The position numbers and the translations under genes were made by a program. A stretch of 64,000 bases of DNA from Timema cristinae (lineage: Eukaryota; Arthropoda; Insecta; Phasmatodea; Timematidae): NCBI GenBank assembly GCA_039000515.1, contig JBCFYV010002255.1, forward strand, positions 18,500,890 through 18,564,889. The letters run 5' to 3'. Shown here in pieces: positions 22,824 through 33,283 of the stretch. Position 1 is the first letter of the stretch, and every line of letters begins with the position of its first letter. Below the pieces are notes generated by a model. That model did no database searches. It had not been told where the DNA came from and saw only the letters and a list, made by a program, of their open reading frames with translations.

Positions 22824-23500
22824 CAAGGCCGTAGTTAGGGGAGGGTTCCAACACATCACCCCCCACCCCCAAATTTTATAAACAAAATATATATGGCTTT
22901 ATTAATATTATGGTTTAAACAATATCAAAATTAATGTACAAGTACAAATTAGGGGGCTGTGTAAAAGCTAAAAGCACTTCAAATAGCTTCTAAAGGTGTT
23001 TAATATTTAGAATTTTTCCTAGCCTTCAGCAATTAGGGGTTATGTAACTATAAAAACACTTTGGAGAGCGTCTAGAGGTGTTTAAATATATAGAGTTTTC
23101 CTAGCCTCCGGCAGTTAGGGGTTATGTCACTATAAAACAACACTTCGTATAGCTTCTAGAGCTGTTTAATATTTAGAATTTTTCCTAGCCTTCAGCAATT
23201 AGGGGGTTATGTAACTATAAAAACACTTTGGAGAGCGTCTAGAGGTGTTTAAATATATAGAGTTTTTCTAGCCTCCGGCAGTTAGGGGGTTGTGTTACCA
23301 TAAAAAAAACTTCGTATACCTTCTAGAGATGTTTAATATTTATAAATTTTCCAAGACTTCAGCAATTAGGGGTTATGTTTCTATAAAAACACTTCAGATA
23401 GCTTCTAGAACGGTTTATAACTTAAATTATTTTTTAGCCTCTGGCAATTGGGGAATGTGCCCACCCCCACCCCTGAAACTACTGGCTGACCACGGCCTTG
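22824..23500. mobile_element. hAT-like element with internal tandem repeats, 677 bp
   Basis: Ends CAAGGCCGTAGTTAGGGG and CTGACCACGGCCTTG form an imperfect terminal inverted repeat starting CAAGGCCGT. The 8-bp flanks CATATGAC / CGAATGAC match at 6 of 8. No transposase frame; the interior is mostly the 83-bp array listed next. The 90-codon frame at 23290-23562 is repeat sequence. Confidence 0.65.
22960..23450. repeat. 83-bp tandem array with two alternating unit types
   Basis: Five to six units carry CTTCAGCAATTAGGGG or CTCCGGCAGTTAGGGG alternately, each with TATAAAAACACTT and CTAGAGGTGTTTAA. The alternation implies a dimeric unit of about 165 bp duplicated inside the hAT-like element. Confidence 0.85.
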
Positions 23501-23699
23501 CGAATGACCAGTGGTGTGAGGGTAACATGAATGTGTGTGAAACGATTGCCTGTTTGGTCTGAGGGCTTAAATAATTTGAGGCACAGCATTATACAGTTAG
23601 AATGCCTGATTTGAATAATCGGATCATTACTGTTTATTTTATAAAATAATTTTAAAACCTTTAACAAAACATTTTCAAGTTCAACAAAAGGGTTACTAA

Positions 23700-24060
23700 C
23701 GAACGGATTGATCTAAGAGGTTAGGCAAGAAGAAGTTTTCCCACATTATATTGGAAAGAGGATGAGAAAACCACATTGTTAAATTAACATTTGAAGAAAT
23801 ACCACCAGCAAGATCCCGGTCAAGATTCGAACTCAAGTCTTCCTGGCACCAACAATCCAGTCACCCGCTTGAGTGGCAGAATGGTTCAAGGCATCACTCT
23901 TGTGTTAGACTGGCCTGCTGTCGACGAGGAGATCGGGGTTCGAATACATGTCGGGTCTATTGAGAGTGGTTCTTCCCTCTCTCCTCCCAAGCAAATGCGG
24001 GAATATTATCTCTAAAATTCTTCCTTCCTCATCCTTACCCTAATAGAGTAATTTTTACTA
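23700..24060 (+). mobile_element. SINE-C copy (23866-24060) next to an inverted decayed copy
   Basis: 23866-24060: head GAGTGGCAGAATGGTTCAAGG, B box GGGGTTCGAATACATG, body (AGCAAATGCGGGAATAT) and TTCCTCATCCTTACCC. The final 3' segment is missing. 23707-23870 reads in reverse as an older copy. The 74-codon frame at 23791-24015 spans both and is not a gene. Confidence 0.65.
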
Positions 24061-24339
24061 CTATAAAGCCACACAGCTCACTCAATGACATTAATGTTTA
24101 CCCACTTACAGATGAGATAGAAACTTGAAATTTGGCAAACTTATATCTTCTAGCCTGTAACCAACGGGAGAGTTCCAAAATGTAAAAAAAAAAATTATTT
24201 AAACCCCACAAAATATTCAAAATCACGTAGCAACTTTAAAGTCGGTGCGGAGCTTTATTTCGAGGTCTCTTGTAGCTAAACGGTAAGACCTATCAAAAAA
24301 CGGCTCTGGAATTACATTAGTTTACATCCACTCACAAAT

Positions 24340-24465
24340 AAAATTCACTGGGGGTTTGGGGGCGGAGCCCCCAACGAGCAAAGCAAATTATCAAATATGC
24401 GTTTTAACTAAACAGGTGTGCGTATAACCCGAACGGTTAGTAATACGCGGTAATAAAATAATGTA
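24340..24465. repeat. GC hairpin plus SINE 3'-end fragment
   Basis: 24358-24372 is GGGGGC-GGA-GCCCCC, a strong short hairpin inside GGGTTTGGGGGCGGAGCCCC. 24418-24462 is an isolated SINE 3' segment (GCGTATAACCCGAACGG). Confidence 0.6.
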
Positions 24466-24559
24466 TAGGATCAAACGATGAAAGAGATAATATTATAATG
24501 GGTTTCATGCACAACGATAGCAAAAAAAAAAAAAACTCATAGGAATGTACGCGTGTACA

Positions 24560-24765
24560 AAGGCATCAAACACGCCTAGTCCAGTTTTACGGTGCCGGGG
24601 AGGTTGAGGTTCGCAACTCAGTCAGGTGTATCGAGGTAGTTTTCTCGGAATAGTTTTCCACGCAAAGGACTGAATAGTTCTTCTAAATCCTACGTTTATT
24701 GCCCTTACTATATTAAAGTGAATATGCGGATAGCCCAGACGGATAAGATAGTAAGACATGTTTTA
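24560..24765 (+). mobile_element. SINE-C copy, degenerate
   Basis: AAGGCATCAAACACGCC (A-box side), GAGGTTCGCAACTCAGTCAGG (B box), body and the 3' segment AGATAGTAAGACATG, then A-rich. Confidence 0.7.
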
Positions 24766-24769
24766 AAAA

Positions 24770-25080
24770 GAAAAAATGTTTTAAAAATCCGGTATTGTAA
24801 TCATGATTGTCTTTGTGATAATTTTGTATATATATATGCAAAGTTATCACAAAAACAATCATGATGATTTTCACATTGTGTAGGCCAATTTTCTTAAAAC
24901 GTTTACTACTCTAATGAATAAACGATTAAGCAAATGTTCTTCCTAAAAAATGTTACTTTAATATTTCTCTGGTCATAGATATCTAATCTTGGATAACGAA
25001 ATCATAAAACATAATAAATAAAGGTAAGCCAACTCGAACAGTTATTTTCTTCGTTATGTGTTTTGTTTATGCACGTGAGA
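24770..25080. other. no gene recognised; short hairpin
   Basis: 24798-24865 forms an inverted repeat: AATCATGATTGTCTTTGTGA and its near complement flank a (TA)n loop. Otherwise AT-rich with no gene. Confidence 0.5.
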
Positions 25081-25742
25081 TTAAGATGAAAATGAAGGGG
25101 ACGTGATTTTGCAGTTTTTATAGAAAAACATTTTTTTGGGGGGCCCAAAAAAATAAAATATCGCTCGAATAGAAACATAAGAGTTTAATTTTCTTCACAT
25201 AGTGATATCAACAGTTATTGAATATCTGTCAAGGATATCCTAGAATTTAATGACATATTTTTATCTTTATTTAAAAAAGTTTATCATCTAATGACACTAT
25301 GCTCATTGACATATTTTCAAGAACCGTTGATATCACCGTATGGATAAAATTGAACTGTAATGTTTCAAGTGAAACAATATTTTATTTTATCTTAGCAAAA
25401 AAAAAAAAAAATCTAGAATAATAATATAATATTTAGCACCGCATCTTACTACCCGTTCGGGTTATTCACTTTAAGTACTAATTACGCTAATGGATTAGAA
25501 ATTGGAAAGGATGAATGAGAGGAAGTGAACCCACATTTGCTTGGAGGGAGAGTGGAAAACCATTTAGGGAAAACCGCCCCTAGTTCACCCGACCGAGATT
25601 CGAACCTCGATTTCCCCGTCCTCAGCTTTCGAGCAGCTCAACACGACAAGCGCGTTAGCCAACTACGCCACCGAGGCGGGTAGTTCTAGAATAACTGCAA
25701 AAACACTTTACTTTTCTCGCATCCCCTACATTCCCATTTTAA
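25081..25742. mobile_element. TTAA-flanked hairpin MITE, copy 2, split by SINE-A
   Basis: TTAA at 25081-25084 and 25739-25742. Outer arms GAAGGGGACGTGATTTTGC and CTTTTCTCGCATCCCC are diverged complements. Central blocks match the 1.9-kb copy. The SINE-A at 25422-25684 interrupts the right arm. Confidence 0.85.
25422..25684 (-). mobile_element. SINE-A copy in hairpin MITE, with target duplication
   Basis: Direct repeat TCTAGAATAA at 25412-25421 and 25685-25694. Complete SINE-A in reverse with a short tail. Confidence 0.94.
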
Positions 25743-25994
25743 AGTTCGGGGTTCACGCGCCTGCGCGTGAAATCTACTCGTGAAAGTTGAGGGGAAGGAG
25801 GAGAAACAAGGCCTTAGCAACTGCCATATTACTAAGAAATCTGAATATTTTAATATTCATGTGAGCTATCGTAAATTATAAAACGACCAGCATGTTTGGA
25901 GAATCCTCTTAGGTTCGGAAGCATTGTTCTGCTACAAGCTCGTTAAGTTTTGCCCGTTCGTCAACAGTTGGTCAAATTACTTGAACACACTCGC

Positions 25995-26480
25995 ACCATT
26001 CGGCATACGGTCTAAGGCAACGTTTCTCAAACTGTGCTCCACGGAACCCTCTGGGGTCTCATTACACTTATCTCAGGCTTCGTGAGGCAACTTAAGAATA
26101 CTCTTTATTTGATTTTCACACTGTAAAATAGCATCAGTAATTAGGATTGCCAATTTCTTTTTTAATATCTGAATAAAGGTAATTTTACAAAGGCGTAGCC
26201 TGAACGTGTGATGTTTTACGTGTTTTTTATACTTTAATACTTAAAAAAATTTAATGTCTGTATGAAATACTCATAATATTAGTGTGAACAAAATTACGAT
26301 GGCTCAAAGATGTATTTTTTTCTGGTGCAAGGGCTCCTTCGTTATAAAAAGTTAGGGAATCTTTGATCTAAGGCGTTAGTCTTGGAATAGACTGGATATT
26401 TGGTGACGAGGTGGTCAAGGTTCGAATCTTACCATAATCACTAACCACTAATACTAGTGTAATTCCTCTAGACTGGCCCC
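25995..26480 (+). mobile_element. SINE-C-type head split by hAT-like element
   Basis: CATTCGGCATACGGTCTAAGG at the left joins, after removal of 26018-26373, to CGTTAGTCTTGGAATAGACTGG and the B box GTCAAGGTTCGAATCTTACC. The insertion is in the A-box region. Confidence 0.65.
26018..26365. mobile_element. hAT-like non-autonomous element, 348 bp
   Basis: Begins CAACGTTTCTCAAACTGTGC and ends AGTTAGGGAATCTTTG. Eight-bp flanks GTCTAAGG (26010-26017) and ATCTAAGG (26366-26373) differ at one base. A related copy lies at 51344-51674. No coding capacity. Confidence 0.8.
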
Positions 26481-26539
26481 CTCATCTTAAGATTTTAGGT
26501 TAAATAATTAAAACCATTAATTTTTTTTCGAACACCGTT

Positions 26540-26764
26540 TTAATACCAGTCTAGGTACGTCAGCAAGGTAGTGATAAGGAACTTCGAAATTCACCTCTGA
26601 CAAGACGTGTATTAATCACAACTTGTGAATGTGGGTAATGCCAGACCTCCACCGTGGTTCGGATCCCACGTTAAACTGTAGGTCCTCCATTTCATCTCAC
26701 AATCACCCTACTATTACAAATTAACGTAAGTGCGCGTAACCCGAACGTGTAGTAGACGAGGTGC

Positions 26765-26822
<58 letters not shown>

Positions 26823-27000
26823 TTCGAATTTAGAGTAAATATGCCCGAATTTTAGGGGAGTGAGAAAGTGGGAAGCTATTTAGGAGAAATGCCTCAGTAA
26901 ACCAGGATGGGATTCAATCCCCAGCCTCTCCATCATAAGTTAACCTGACTAAATGAGACTGACGCCTTGTTCCACGTGCACGCCAGTACGGGTTTCTGTT
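26540..27000 (-). mobile_element. SINE-C copy, split by SINE-B
   Basis: In reverse: head near 27000 (CACGTGCACGCCAGTACGGG on the given strand), B-box side GGATGGGATTCAATCCCCAG, body, then the decayed 3' segment left of the inserted SINE-B (TAATACCAGTCTAGG). Confidence 0.65.
26590..26819 (+). mobile_element. SINE-B copy, 5' truncated, with target duplication
   Basis: Begins TTCACCTCTGACAAGACG and includes the GTGTATTAATCACAACTTGT variant block seen in a subset of SINE-B copies (31.3, 37.9, 48.5, 56.9, 59.1 kb). Ends in a long (AAT)n. Flanks share AACTTCGAA. Confidence 0.92.
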
Positions 27001-27617
27001 TAACATAGCAACATCAATAAAGTGAAATTATGTTTTCCGTTAAAGTTCTAAAGTTATTTCTGTCTGATTTGTATAGATACGAATTTTACACCAACAACAC
27101 ACAACATTGGTAATTAGTGATTACTAATTAGCGTGTTTAGCCATGGTTGTGTGGTTTGATTTAAACTATTATTTGATTACCATAGTAACTAGCTATTATG
27201 ATAACATGCTAATTAAATGTTTTAATGAATCTTTTAGTTTTAACAGTTTTTACTCAAAAGAATCGTGAACATATTCTGTGGACGTAATAATAATAATAAT
27301 TGTGCTTTGTAGGAGAAAGTGACAGTTAAATAGCTCAATTTTAAGAGCATAACTAGGGTTTGTTTTGTGCTCGTTAGTAACTTGCTTCAAAATAAAGTCA
27401 TTAAAGAGAAAATACATACAGAATATTTCCTACCTGTACAATTTTACCAGTGTAAGCATTATTATATTAACATTTTATGAGCGAGAAAATAATAACTTAC
27501 TTAATTTTAACGAGTGGCAGCTTACACTTTTAAGTGTCCGGAAAGTATTAATAAAAAATAAAGGGTTCTTATTTTATTTTAATGACATGTTTAAGGTTAG
27601 ATGGAAATAAATGCGAG
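27001..27617. other. no gene recognised
   Basis: AT-rich. The 81-codon plus-strand frame at 27365-27610 (lysine-, isoleucine- and asparagine-rich) has no domain and AT-driven composition. Confidence 0.5.
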
Positions 27618-28305
27618 TTAAGAGTATTAATTTTGCAGTTTTGTGGCAAACATTTTTTTTGGGCAAAATAAATTAAATATTGCTCCAGTATAAATATAAA
27701 GTTTAACTTTATACACATGGTGACATCAACAGTTCTTGAAGGGGTGACCTGGCGGTCTAGGGGTAAGGTGTCGGACTTCTGTGCTGGGTAGTGGGGTTCA
27801 ATCCTCGGTCTCGACACAGATTTATCTGATTACCAAACCCTCCTTCACCTCTGACAAGACATCTTGTGAATGTGGGGAATGCCAGGCCTCCACCGTGGTT
27901 CGGATTCCACGTTAAACTGTAGGTCCTCCATTTCATCTCACTATCACCCTACCATTACACATTAGCGTAAGTGCATATAACCCGAACGTGTAGTAAGACG
28001 CGGTGCTAATAATAATAATAATAATAATAATATAATAATAATAATAATAATATAATAATAATAATAATAACCGTTGTTGAATATCTGTCGTGGATGTCCG
28101 AATTAGATGACTACTTTTTCTCTTAGTTTAAAAAGTTTATTATCTAATGTTCATGAGAGATATTCAACAACAGTTGAGGTCACTATGGGAAGAAAACTAC
28201 TTCTACTGGAGTAGTTCTTTATTTATTTGCCGAAATATTGTGTTTGTTATAAAAACTGCGAACACATTGACATTTTATCGCACCCCCTTCAATCCCACCT
28301 ACCTA
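27618..28305. mobile_element. TTAA-type hairpin MITE, copy 3, split by SINE-B
   Basis: TTAA at 27618-27621. Left arm GCAAAATAAATTAAATATTGC, loop blocks TTTAAAAAGTTTATTATC, right arm ATAAAAACTGCGAACAC and CAATCCCACCTACC. The right terminus is eroded. SINE-B at 27741-28069 sits in the left arm. Confidence 0.8.
27741..28069 (+). mobile_element. SINE-B copy, full length
   Basis: Head GGGTGACCTGGCGGTCTAGG, B box, body, 3' segment and an interrupted (AAT)n tail. Flanks ACAGTTCTTGAA / ACCGTTGTTGAA differ at two bases, consistent with an aged target duplication in the MITE arm. Confidence 0.93.
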
Positions 28306-28999
28306 AACAAATTAAGATAAACACACTATATTACTGTATAATGAAAGAAAGGCTTGGATTTGTTACCAAGCTAGTGCATTCATTTGAGAAAATATTTAAA
28401 CACTAGTTTTTTTTTTACAAGGATCTTTTGGTGTATTAATATTAGGGGTAGTTCTTACTGCCCGTTTAATTCAAAACAACTTGATTAAAAATTAGAATAG
28501 ATTTTATTAGCATAGTAATATTCATATCTGTCCTCCCAAACCTAAAAGCGTTGAGGAGTTCGTTTTTGTTTTGGGTTTTTAATTTGGGGTTTTAATTTTA
28601 CTTGAGCTATCTAATGTTAAATGTTCCGTTAGTTATGTGTAGATATATCCCTGTGTTTAAATATTAGACGGTAAATACCATACTTAAGGTATTAATTACT
28701 TCTTATAACAATAATACATACATTTTTATATCACTTGACTAAATTAGAAGTATCAAAACCATTCTGAAACATTAGATGATAAAAATTAAATTAAAGTCTA
28801 GTCATCCTTCCATTGTTCCCTTAACACTTGGGGGGAAAGTTGGTTTAAAAATGTAACCAGTGTCTTAGAATAGTTAACGGAGGATTATCAAAGTTTCGTG
28901 CACGTGTGTGTGTGTGTGTATATATATATATATCAAAAAAAATGTGAAGTCTAGGTTGTGGAAAGGTTCAAAAGGAGGGTGTTTTCCCTTGTGTGGAGG
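28306..28999. other. no gene recognised; (GT)n(TA)n
   Basis: AT-rich, with (GT)n/(TA)n at about 28904-28933. Confidence 0.55.
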
Positions 29000-29263
29000 A
29001 CAGTAGGGTTATATAAAAGGGGGAGGGGGGATAAAGAGGGGATGAGGAGTAATAGAAGTTTCGTAGCAATCGAGATTATCTCAACTTCCCGCCAAGACCA
29101 ACTTTTCAGTTCAGCGAAGAGAAGACAAAGACCCCCAACTTCCACCCCTCCTCCATATCCCCACCTTCAACCCTACCCCTTTGACCTTCTGAATTAGTCG
29201 CAGTTAGTTCGTAGAGAACAAATTCATTTAGTTTACGAACCCAATTTCAAAATGGTGTCGTAT
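29000..29263 (+). promoter_or_regulatory. candidate promoter, 5'UTR and 4-codon first exon
   Basis: A TATATAAAAGGGGG box at about 29012 and an initiator-like TTTTCAGTTCAGCG near 29104. These are too far apart to act together. ATG at 29252-29254 lies in a favourable CAAAATGG context. Four codons (M-V-S-Y) precede a possible donor, TAT|GTGAGG. A 4-codon phase-0 first exon is seen in many insect cuticular-protein and other secreted-protein genes, but no exon 2 was found. An AT-rich background can generate such arrangements by chance. The frames at 28951-29197 have no recognisable domain. Confidence 0.25.
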
Positions 29264-29423
29264 GTGAGGGTTCTAGTGGACTAGGGAGAATTGTGGGTGT
29301 GTTGGATGAGTGACATTGCGGTAGGGCCCTTCGGGACAATCGTACCGTCACGAGCAATCGATTCTGACGTGACGTATGACAGAGTACACCTGACCATTCA
29401 TCCGGCAAAAAAAAAAAGTTCAA
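29264..29423. other. unique spacer
   Basis: Moderate GC, including GACGTGACGTATGAC (CRE-like half sites). The short frame at 29291-29485 runs into the SINE. Confidence 0.35.
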
Positions 29424-29434
29424 CTTTCACAGAA

Positions 29435-29685
29435 GAACCGCCTCGGTGGCTGCGTGGTCTAATACGCAGTAGACTAGACTGCTGATGCTGATGACGAAGA
29501 GATCAAGGTTCGAATCTCGGTCGGGTGTAGGCTACCAAGTTTTTGTCCTAAATAGGTTTTTCATTCTCCCTCTACGCAAATGCGGATACACTTCCTCTAA
29601 ATATAGCCTTCCTGATCCTTAAAACCATAAGCGTAGTGAGTACATAAGCCCGGACGGGTAGTAAGGCGCGGCGCAAAAATTAAAC
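29435..29685 (+). mobile_element. SINE-C copy, full length, with target duplication
   Basis: Head CCGCCTCGGTGGCTGCGTGG, B box AAGGTTCGAATCTCGG, body, then GGACGGGTAGTAAGGCGCGG and an A-rich tail. Perfect 11-bp direct repeat CTTTCACAGAA at 29424-29434 and 29686-29696. It links the SINE-A head start with the SINE-C GTGGTCTAA motif. Confidence 0.96.
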
Positions 29686-29696
29686 CTTTCACAGAA

Positions 29697-30403
29697 ATTT
29701 CCTATTTAAAAAAATTAGAGTTGGATCAATCCTCTATTTTACGAATCCGAATTTTCGAAAAAAGTATGTACATAAGAGGAAATATAAAATAATGTAACTA
29801 TAAAAAATACAAATAGTAACTAAATCTTACATTATTTCTTAAAATCCATTCATTATAAAATTCATACATTCAGTTTAGTGATAAATTACTGATCTGGGGC
29901 CTGGTTGTTCATCCAAAAGTAATTACAATTGGTTCTGAACCACAAATAAGTAATATTAGAGCTCTAAAATAAATTTCATTTGAAAAATTGGAACGAATTT
30001 CTTTTTAAAGTTATGTCTCAAATCCAAAATTTTCTCGAATTCCAGAATTTCGAATATCCTTAAGTATTCGAGAGCCTTATCCTTAAAAAAAAAAACTTTT
30101 TTTTCTTGCCGTCAATAATGATAACATGTTACTAAACAATAAATGTTATTTTATATTTATTGATACTATCCATAAAAAGTGACAGCTGTAGATAATCTTG
30201 ACTTGACGTATGAATAAGTGAAAGTAGATCGAGTAGCTTTTTTTTTAGATATCGTATAAGTCCATTCCTATAAAAATGGCACTAAAGACTTTATACAGTT
30301 CGTGACTGTATTGTGTGTCACTACCCGTACCAATGAGCACGGCGATAAAGGTGTCAAACTTGTCTGGTTTGTCATTGACGGAAAGACCAGGGATAATACA
30401 CAT
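29697..30403. other. no gene recognised
   Basis: AT-rich with long A/T runs. Confidence 0.6.
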
Positions 30404-30890
30404 TATTTTTAAGTGGGCGGCATCCTACTACCGGTCTAGGTAATCTTCATAGTATCAGTTAGGTTCTAAGGATGATGAAGATCGAATTTATAGGAGGAAC
30501 CTTTCCCACAGTGGCGTGGAGGAAGAATGGGAAACTAAATATGAGGTAAAAATAACAACACCTAAACACAACTACAGTAGCCCCACGGCTTCTTTGGTGC
30601 TGACTGACAGCTCACAGCCGACTTCTGACAGTCAACATTTAGGTATATACCTAAATTTTAACTGTCAGAAGTGACAGCTGCTAAACACATGTTTTTGCAG
30701 ATCATATGGTTCGGCGTAGGAATACATAGTTTGGTCTGGTAACTTTTTAAAGCTTTTAGCTGTCAGCTGTGAGCTGTCAATCCAGCACCAAAGAAGCCAT
30801 AGGGCTACTGTAGCTGGTATTTAGATCCCAACCTTACCATCACGCACAAACCAGGCTAAAATATAGCAAAAACCTAGTATATCGGACCAA
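30404..30890 (-). mobile_element. SINE-C copy, split by TA-MITE
   Basis: In reverse: the 3' segment CATCCTACTACCGGTCTAGG and body (GTGGCGTGGAGGAAGAATGG) on the left of the MITE. The B-box and head side (GCTGGTATTTAGATCCCAAC, CGCACAAACCAGGC) lie on the right. Confidence 0.65.
30575..30810. mobile_element. TA-flanked MITE, 236 bp
   Basis: CAGTAGCCCCACGGCTTC at the left, AGGGCTACTG at the right, TA on both sides. Internal TAGGTATATACCTA palindrome retained. Inserted in a SINE-C. Confidence 0.94.
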
Positions 30891-30992
30891 TATTCCAACC
30901 TTGATTTCTCTATGATAGAGGCAATTCAGTGCAATGCGAGTTTGAAACCTTAGATCATATGGCCAACATTGCAGAGCCACTAATATTAGAAA

Positions 30993-31480
30993 ATCAAGGT
31001 GGGATTGTAAGGAAATGTGAGAACAGGTTAAGTGTTTTTGCAGTTTTTATAGCTAAAAATTTGTTGGGTTAAAAAAAATCAAATTATTCTCTAGTAAAGA
31101 CATAAGGTTTAATTTTCAACAGTTCTTGAAATTTAATGACAACATTTTTCTCTACATTAAAAAGTTTCTCATCTAATGCCCATATGTCCATGACTGATAT
31201 TATTATTATTATTATTATTATTTATTATTATTATTATTATTATTATATTAGCACCGCGTCTTACTACCCGTTCGGGTTATACGCACTTACCTTAATGTGT
31301 AATGGTTGGGTGATTGTGAGATGAAATAGAGGACCTACAATTTAACGTGGAATCCGAACCACGGTGGAGGCCTGGTATTCCCCACATTCACAAGTTGTGA
31401 TTAATACACATCTTGTCAGAGGTGAAGGGAAGGGTTTGGTAATCAGAATAATAATGATGATGATGATGAGTAAAAAAAGT
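30993..31480. mobile_element. TTAA-type hairpin MITE, decayed, split by SINE-B
   Basis: Left arm ATCAAGGTGGGATTG, GTTTTTGCAGTTTTTATAGC, central TTAAAAAGTTTCTCATCTAA. The right arm after the SINE is reduced to GTTGATATC-type traces. Confidence 0.65.
31201..31449 (-). mobile_element. SINE-B copy, 5' truncated
   Basis: Complement of (ATA)n, the shared 3' segment and body, stopping at TTGGTAATCAG. The plus-strand frame at 31136-31324 spans the ATT tail and is not a gene. Confidence 0.92.
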
Positions 31481-31884
31481 TGATATCTTGTTGGACACGA
31501 GAATGTTTGTGGACATTTTTATAGCATTAGAAAAAAAAGTCTTTTGTCGTTAGACTTATCGATATGGATATAATTTTGTGAATTATGAATACCAATAAAG
31601 GGCAGTTTCATTTTTCAACAAGCACCAATAGTTTCTAAAGCAATTCAAATGGAACGATTATGGAGTAGTAAAATATATGTATAAAGATTTTCGAAACTCG
31701 TAAAACCCTATTGATATTCTGAATCTAATGGAAAAGATTTTAAAAGAAAAGTTTGGGTTTGTGCTGCTCTGAATGAAAACAGCTCGGTTCATCTAGTAGC
31801 CTATTAAAACATTTAATTTATTTACTTACTCTTATGGCTTTAGGAACCCCTAAAGTTTATTGCCACACTAACAAAAGTACGCCA
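31481..31884. other. no gene; left edge resembles the end of the LINE
   Basis: Mostly AT-rich. About 31830-31884 (GGCTTTAGGAACCCCTAAAG, ACTAACAAAAGTACGC) resembles the sequence beyond the LINE C-terminus at 46.2 and 34.2 kb. Confidence 0.5.
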
Positions 31885-32600
31885 GCTATCCCTATCATGA
31901 GCTATTTGTATCCAATCCACCTCATTACACCCTATACATATGAGCTAGTTCTATCCAGTCCACCTCATTAAACCCTATCCCAACTTGAGCTGGTTCTATC
32001 CAGTCCACCTCATTACACCGTATCCATATCATGATCTAATTCTATCCAGTCCACCCCATTACACCTATACATATGAGCTAGTTCATCCAGTCACCTCATT
32101 AAACCCTATCCCAACTGAGCTGGTTCTATCCAGTCACCTCATTACACCGTATCCATATCATGATCTAATTCTATCCAGTCACTCATACACCTATCCTATC
32201 ATGAGCTAGTTCTTCCAATCCTCCTATTGCATCCATCCATATCTTGAGCTAGTCTATCAGTAACCTCATTACACCCTATCACTATCACGAGCTAGTTCTA
32301 TCCAATCCTCCTAATTGCATCCCATCCATATATTGAGCTAGTCCTATCCAGTCTACCTCATTACACCCTATCCCTATCATGAGCTAGTTCTATCAAATTC
32401 TCCTAATTGCATCCCATCCATATCTTGAGCTAGTCCTATCCAGTCCACCTAATTTCACTTTATCCCTATCTTTATCTAATTCTATCCAGTATACCTTCAT
32501 TACACCCTATCCCTATCACGAGCTAGTTCTATCCAGTCCACCTCATTACACCCTATCCCCAACTTGAGCCAGTTCTATCCAGTCCCTCTCATTATATACT
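31885..32600 (-). repeat. 46-bp minisatellite derived from LINE C-terminal codons
   Basis: About 15 units of type CTATCCCTATCTTGAGCTAG plus TTCTATCCAGTCCACCTC. On the minus strand a unit reads CNEVDWIELAQDRDR, the conserved DWxxLAQDR motif at the C-terminus of many arthropod LINE reverse transcriptases. Units have 1-3 bp deletions and the 46-bp period shifts frame, so this is non-coding. The plus-strand frame at 31985-32209 is spurious. Confidence 0.9.
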
Positions 32601-32880
32601 ATCCCTATCTTAAACCCAAGAGGTTCTAGTTTCTTCCATTCGCGCTGCATGTTCTGTCCACTATGACCAGCGAGGTTTGATTGATCACCCTCAAAATGTC
32701 TAGTTTTAAGTATAGGTCATATACCTCATAATTATGTAAACTTTCTCAATCTCCATTATATTCAACTCTTTTTGGAACAAATAGTTTCTTAATTATCTTG
32801 TTTTCTAACACCTTAAATGTATTCTTGGCGTGTAAGGTAAGAAACCGTGTTTCTCAACCATAGATAAAAACTGGTGAAAC
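32601..32880 (-). pseudogene. LINE 3' coding remnant upstream of the minisatellite
   Basis: Colinear with 34.38-34.61 and 47.16-47.37 kb: TTCTTCCATTCGCGCTGCATG, the GTTTGATTGATC block, TCTTTTTGGAACAAATA and a TCTTGGCGTGTAAGGTAAG block. The GRPRRRW-coding segment between this and the array has been lost. Confidence 0.75.
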
Positions 32881-32966
32881 AATTGTTATGTAAATTCTTA
32901 GTTTTATTTTTCTTGGCAACTGAGGGTGTTATCATATTACCTGCTAAAGTGGACAAATGGTCTAAG

Positions 32967-33283
32967 TCTGGGATGGAGAACCTGCGGCCTTTTGAGGTGC
33001 TCAGCGCACCCATTTTGCACTTTTTTTTAAAAATCAAAAATATATCTTTAATATTTTAAAAACTATACATTTCTTGACGTCGTGTATTTTAACTAAATAA
33101 AATCAAAAATCATATTTTTTTAAAGCATAGTTTAAAAAACACACTCTTATCGATATATTTATTTATGATTGGTGCAATATCATAATTTGAAAAAAGAAAA
33201 TTACTACACATGGAGTGTACAGCCTTATAAGGAAAACTTGAAATGGCATGCGGTCTTCCAAAGTGAAAAGGTTCTTCACACCT
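32967..33283. mobile_element. hAT-like non-autonomous element, 317 bp
   Basis: CTGGGATGGAGAACCTGCGG at the left end and GGTTCTTCACACC at the right are of hAT terminal type. Perfect 8-bp duplication GGTCTAAG at 32959-32966 and 33284-33291. No transposase. Short opposing frames at 32813-33059 are spurious. Confidence 0.85.

Noticed and set aside
31985..32209. Plus-strand open frame in the 46-bp array
   Set aside because: The array derives from minus-strand LINE codons; indels between units break any continuous frame.
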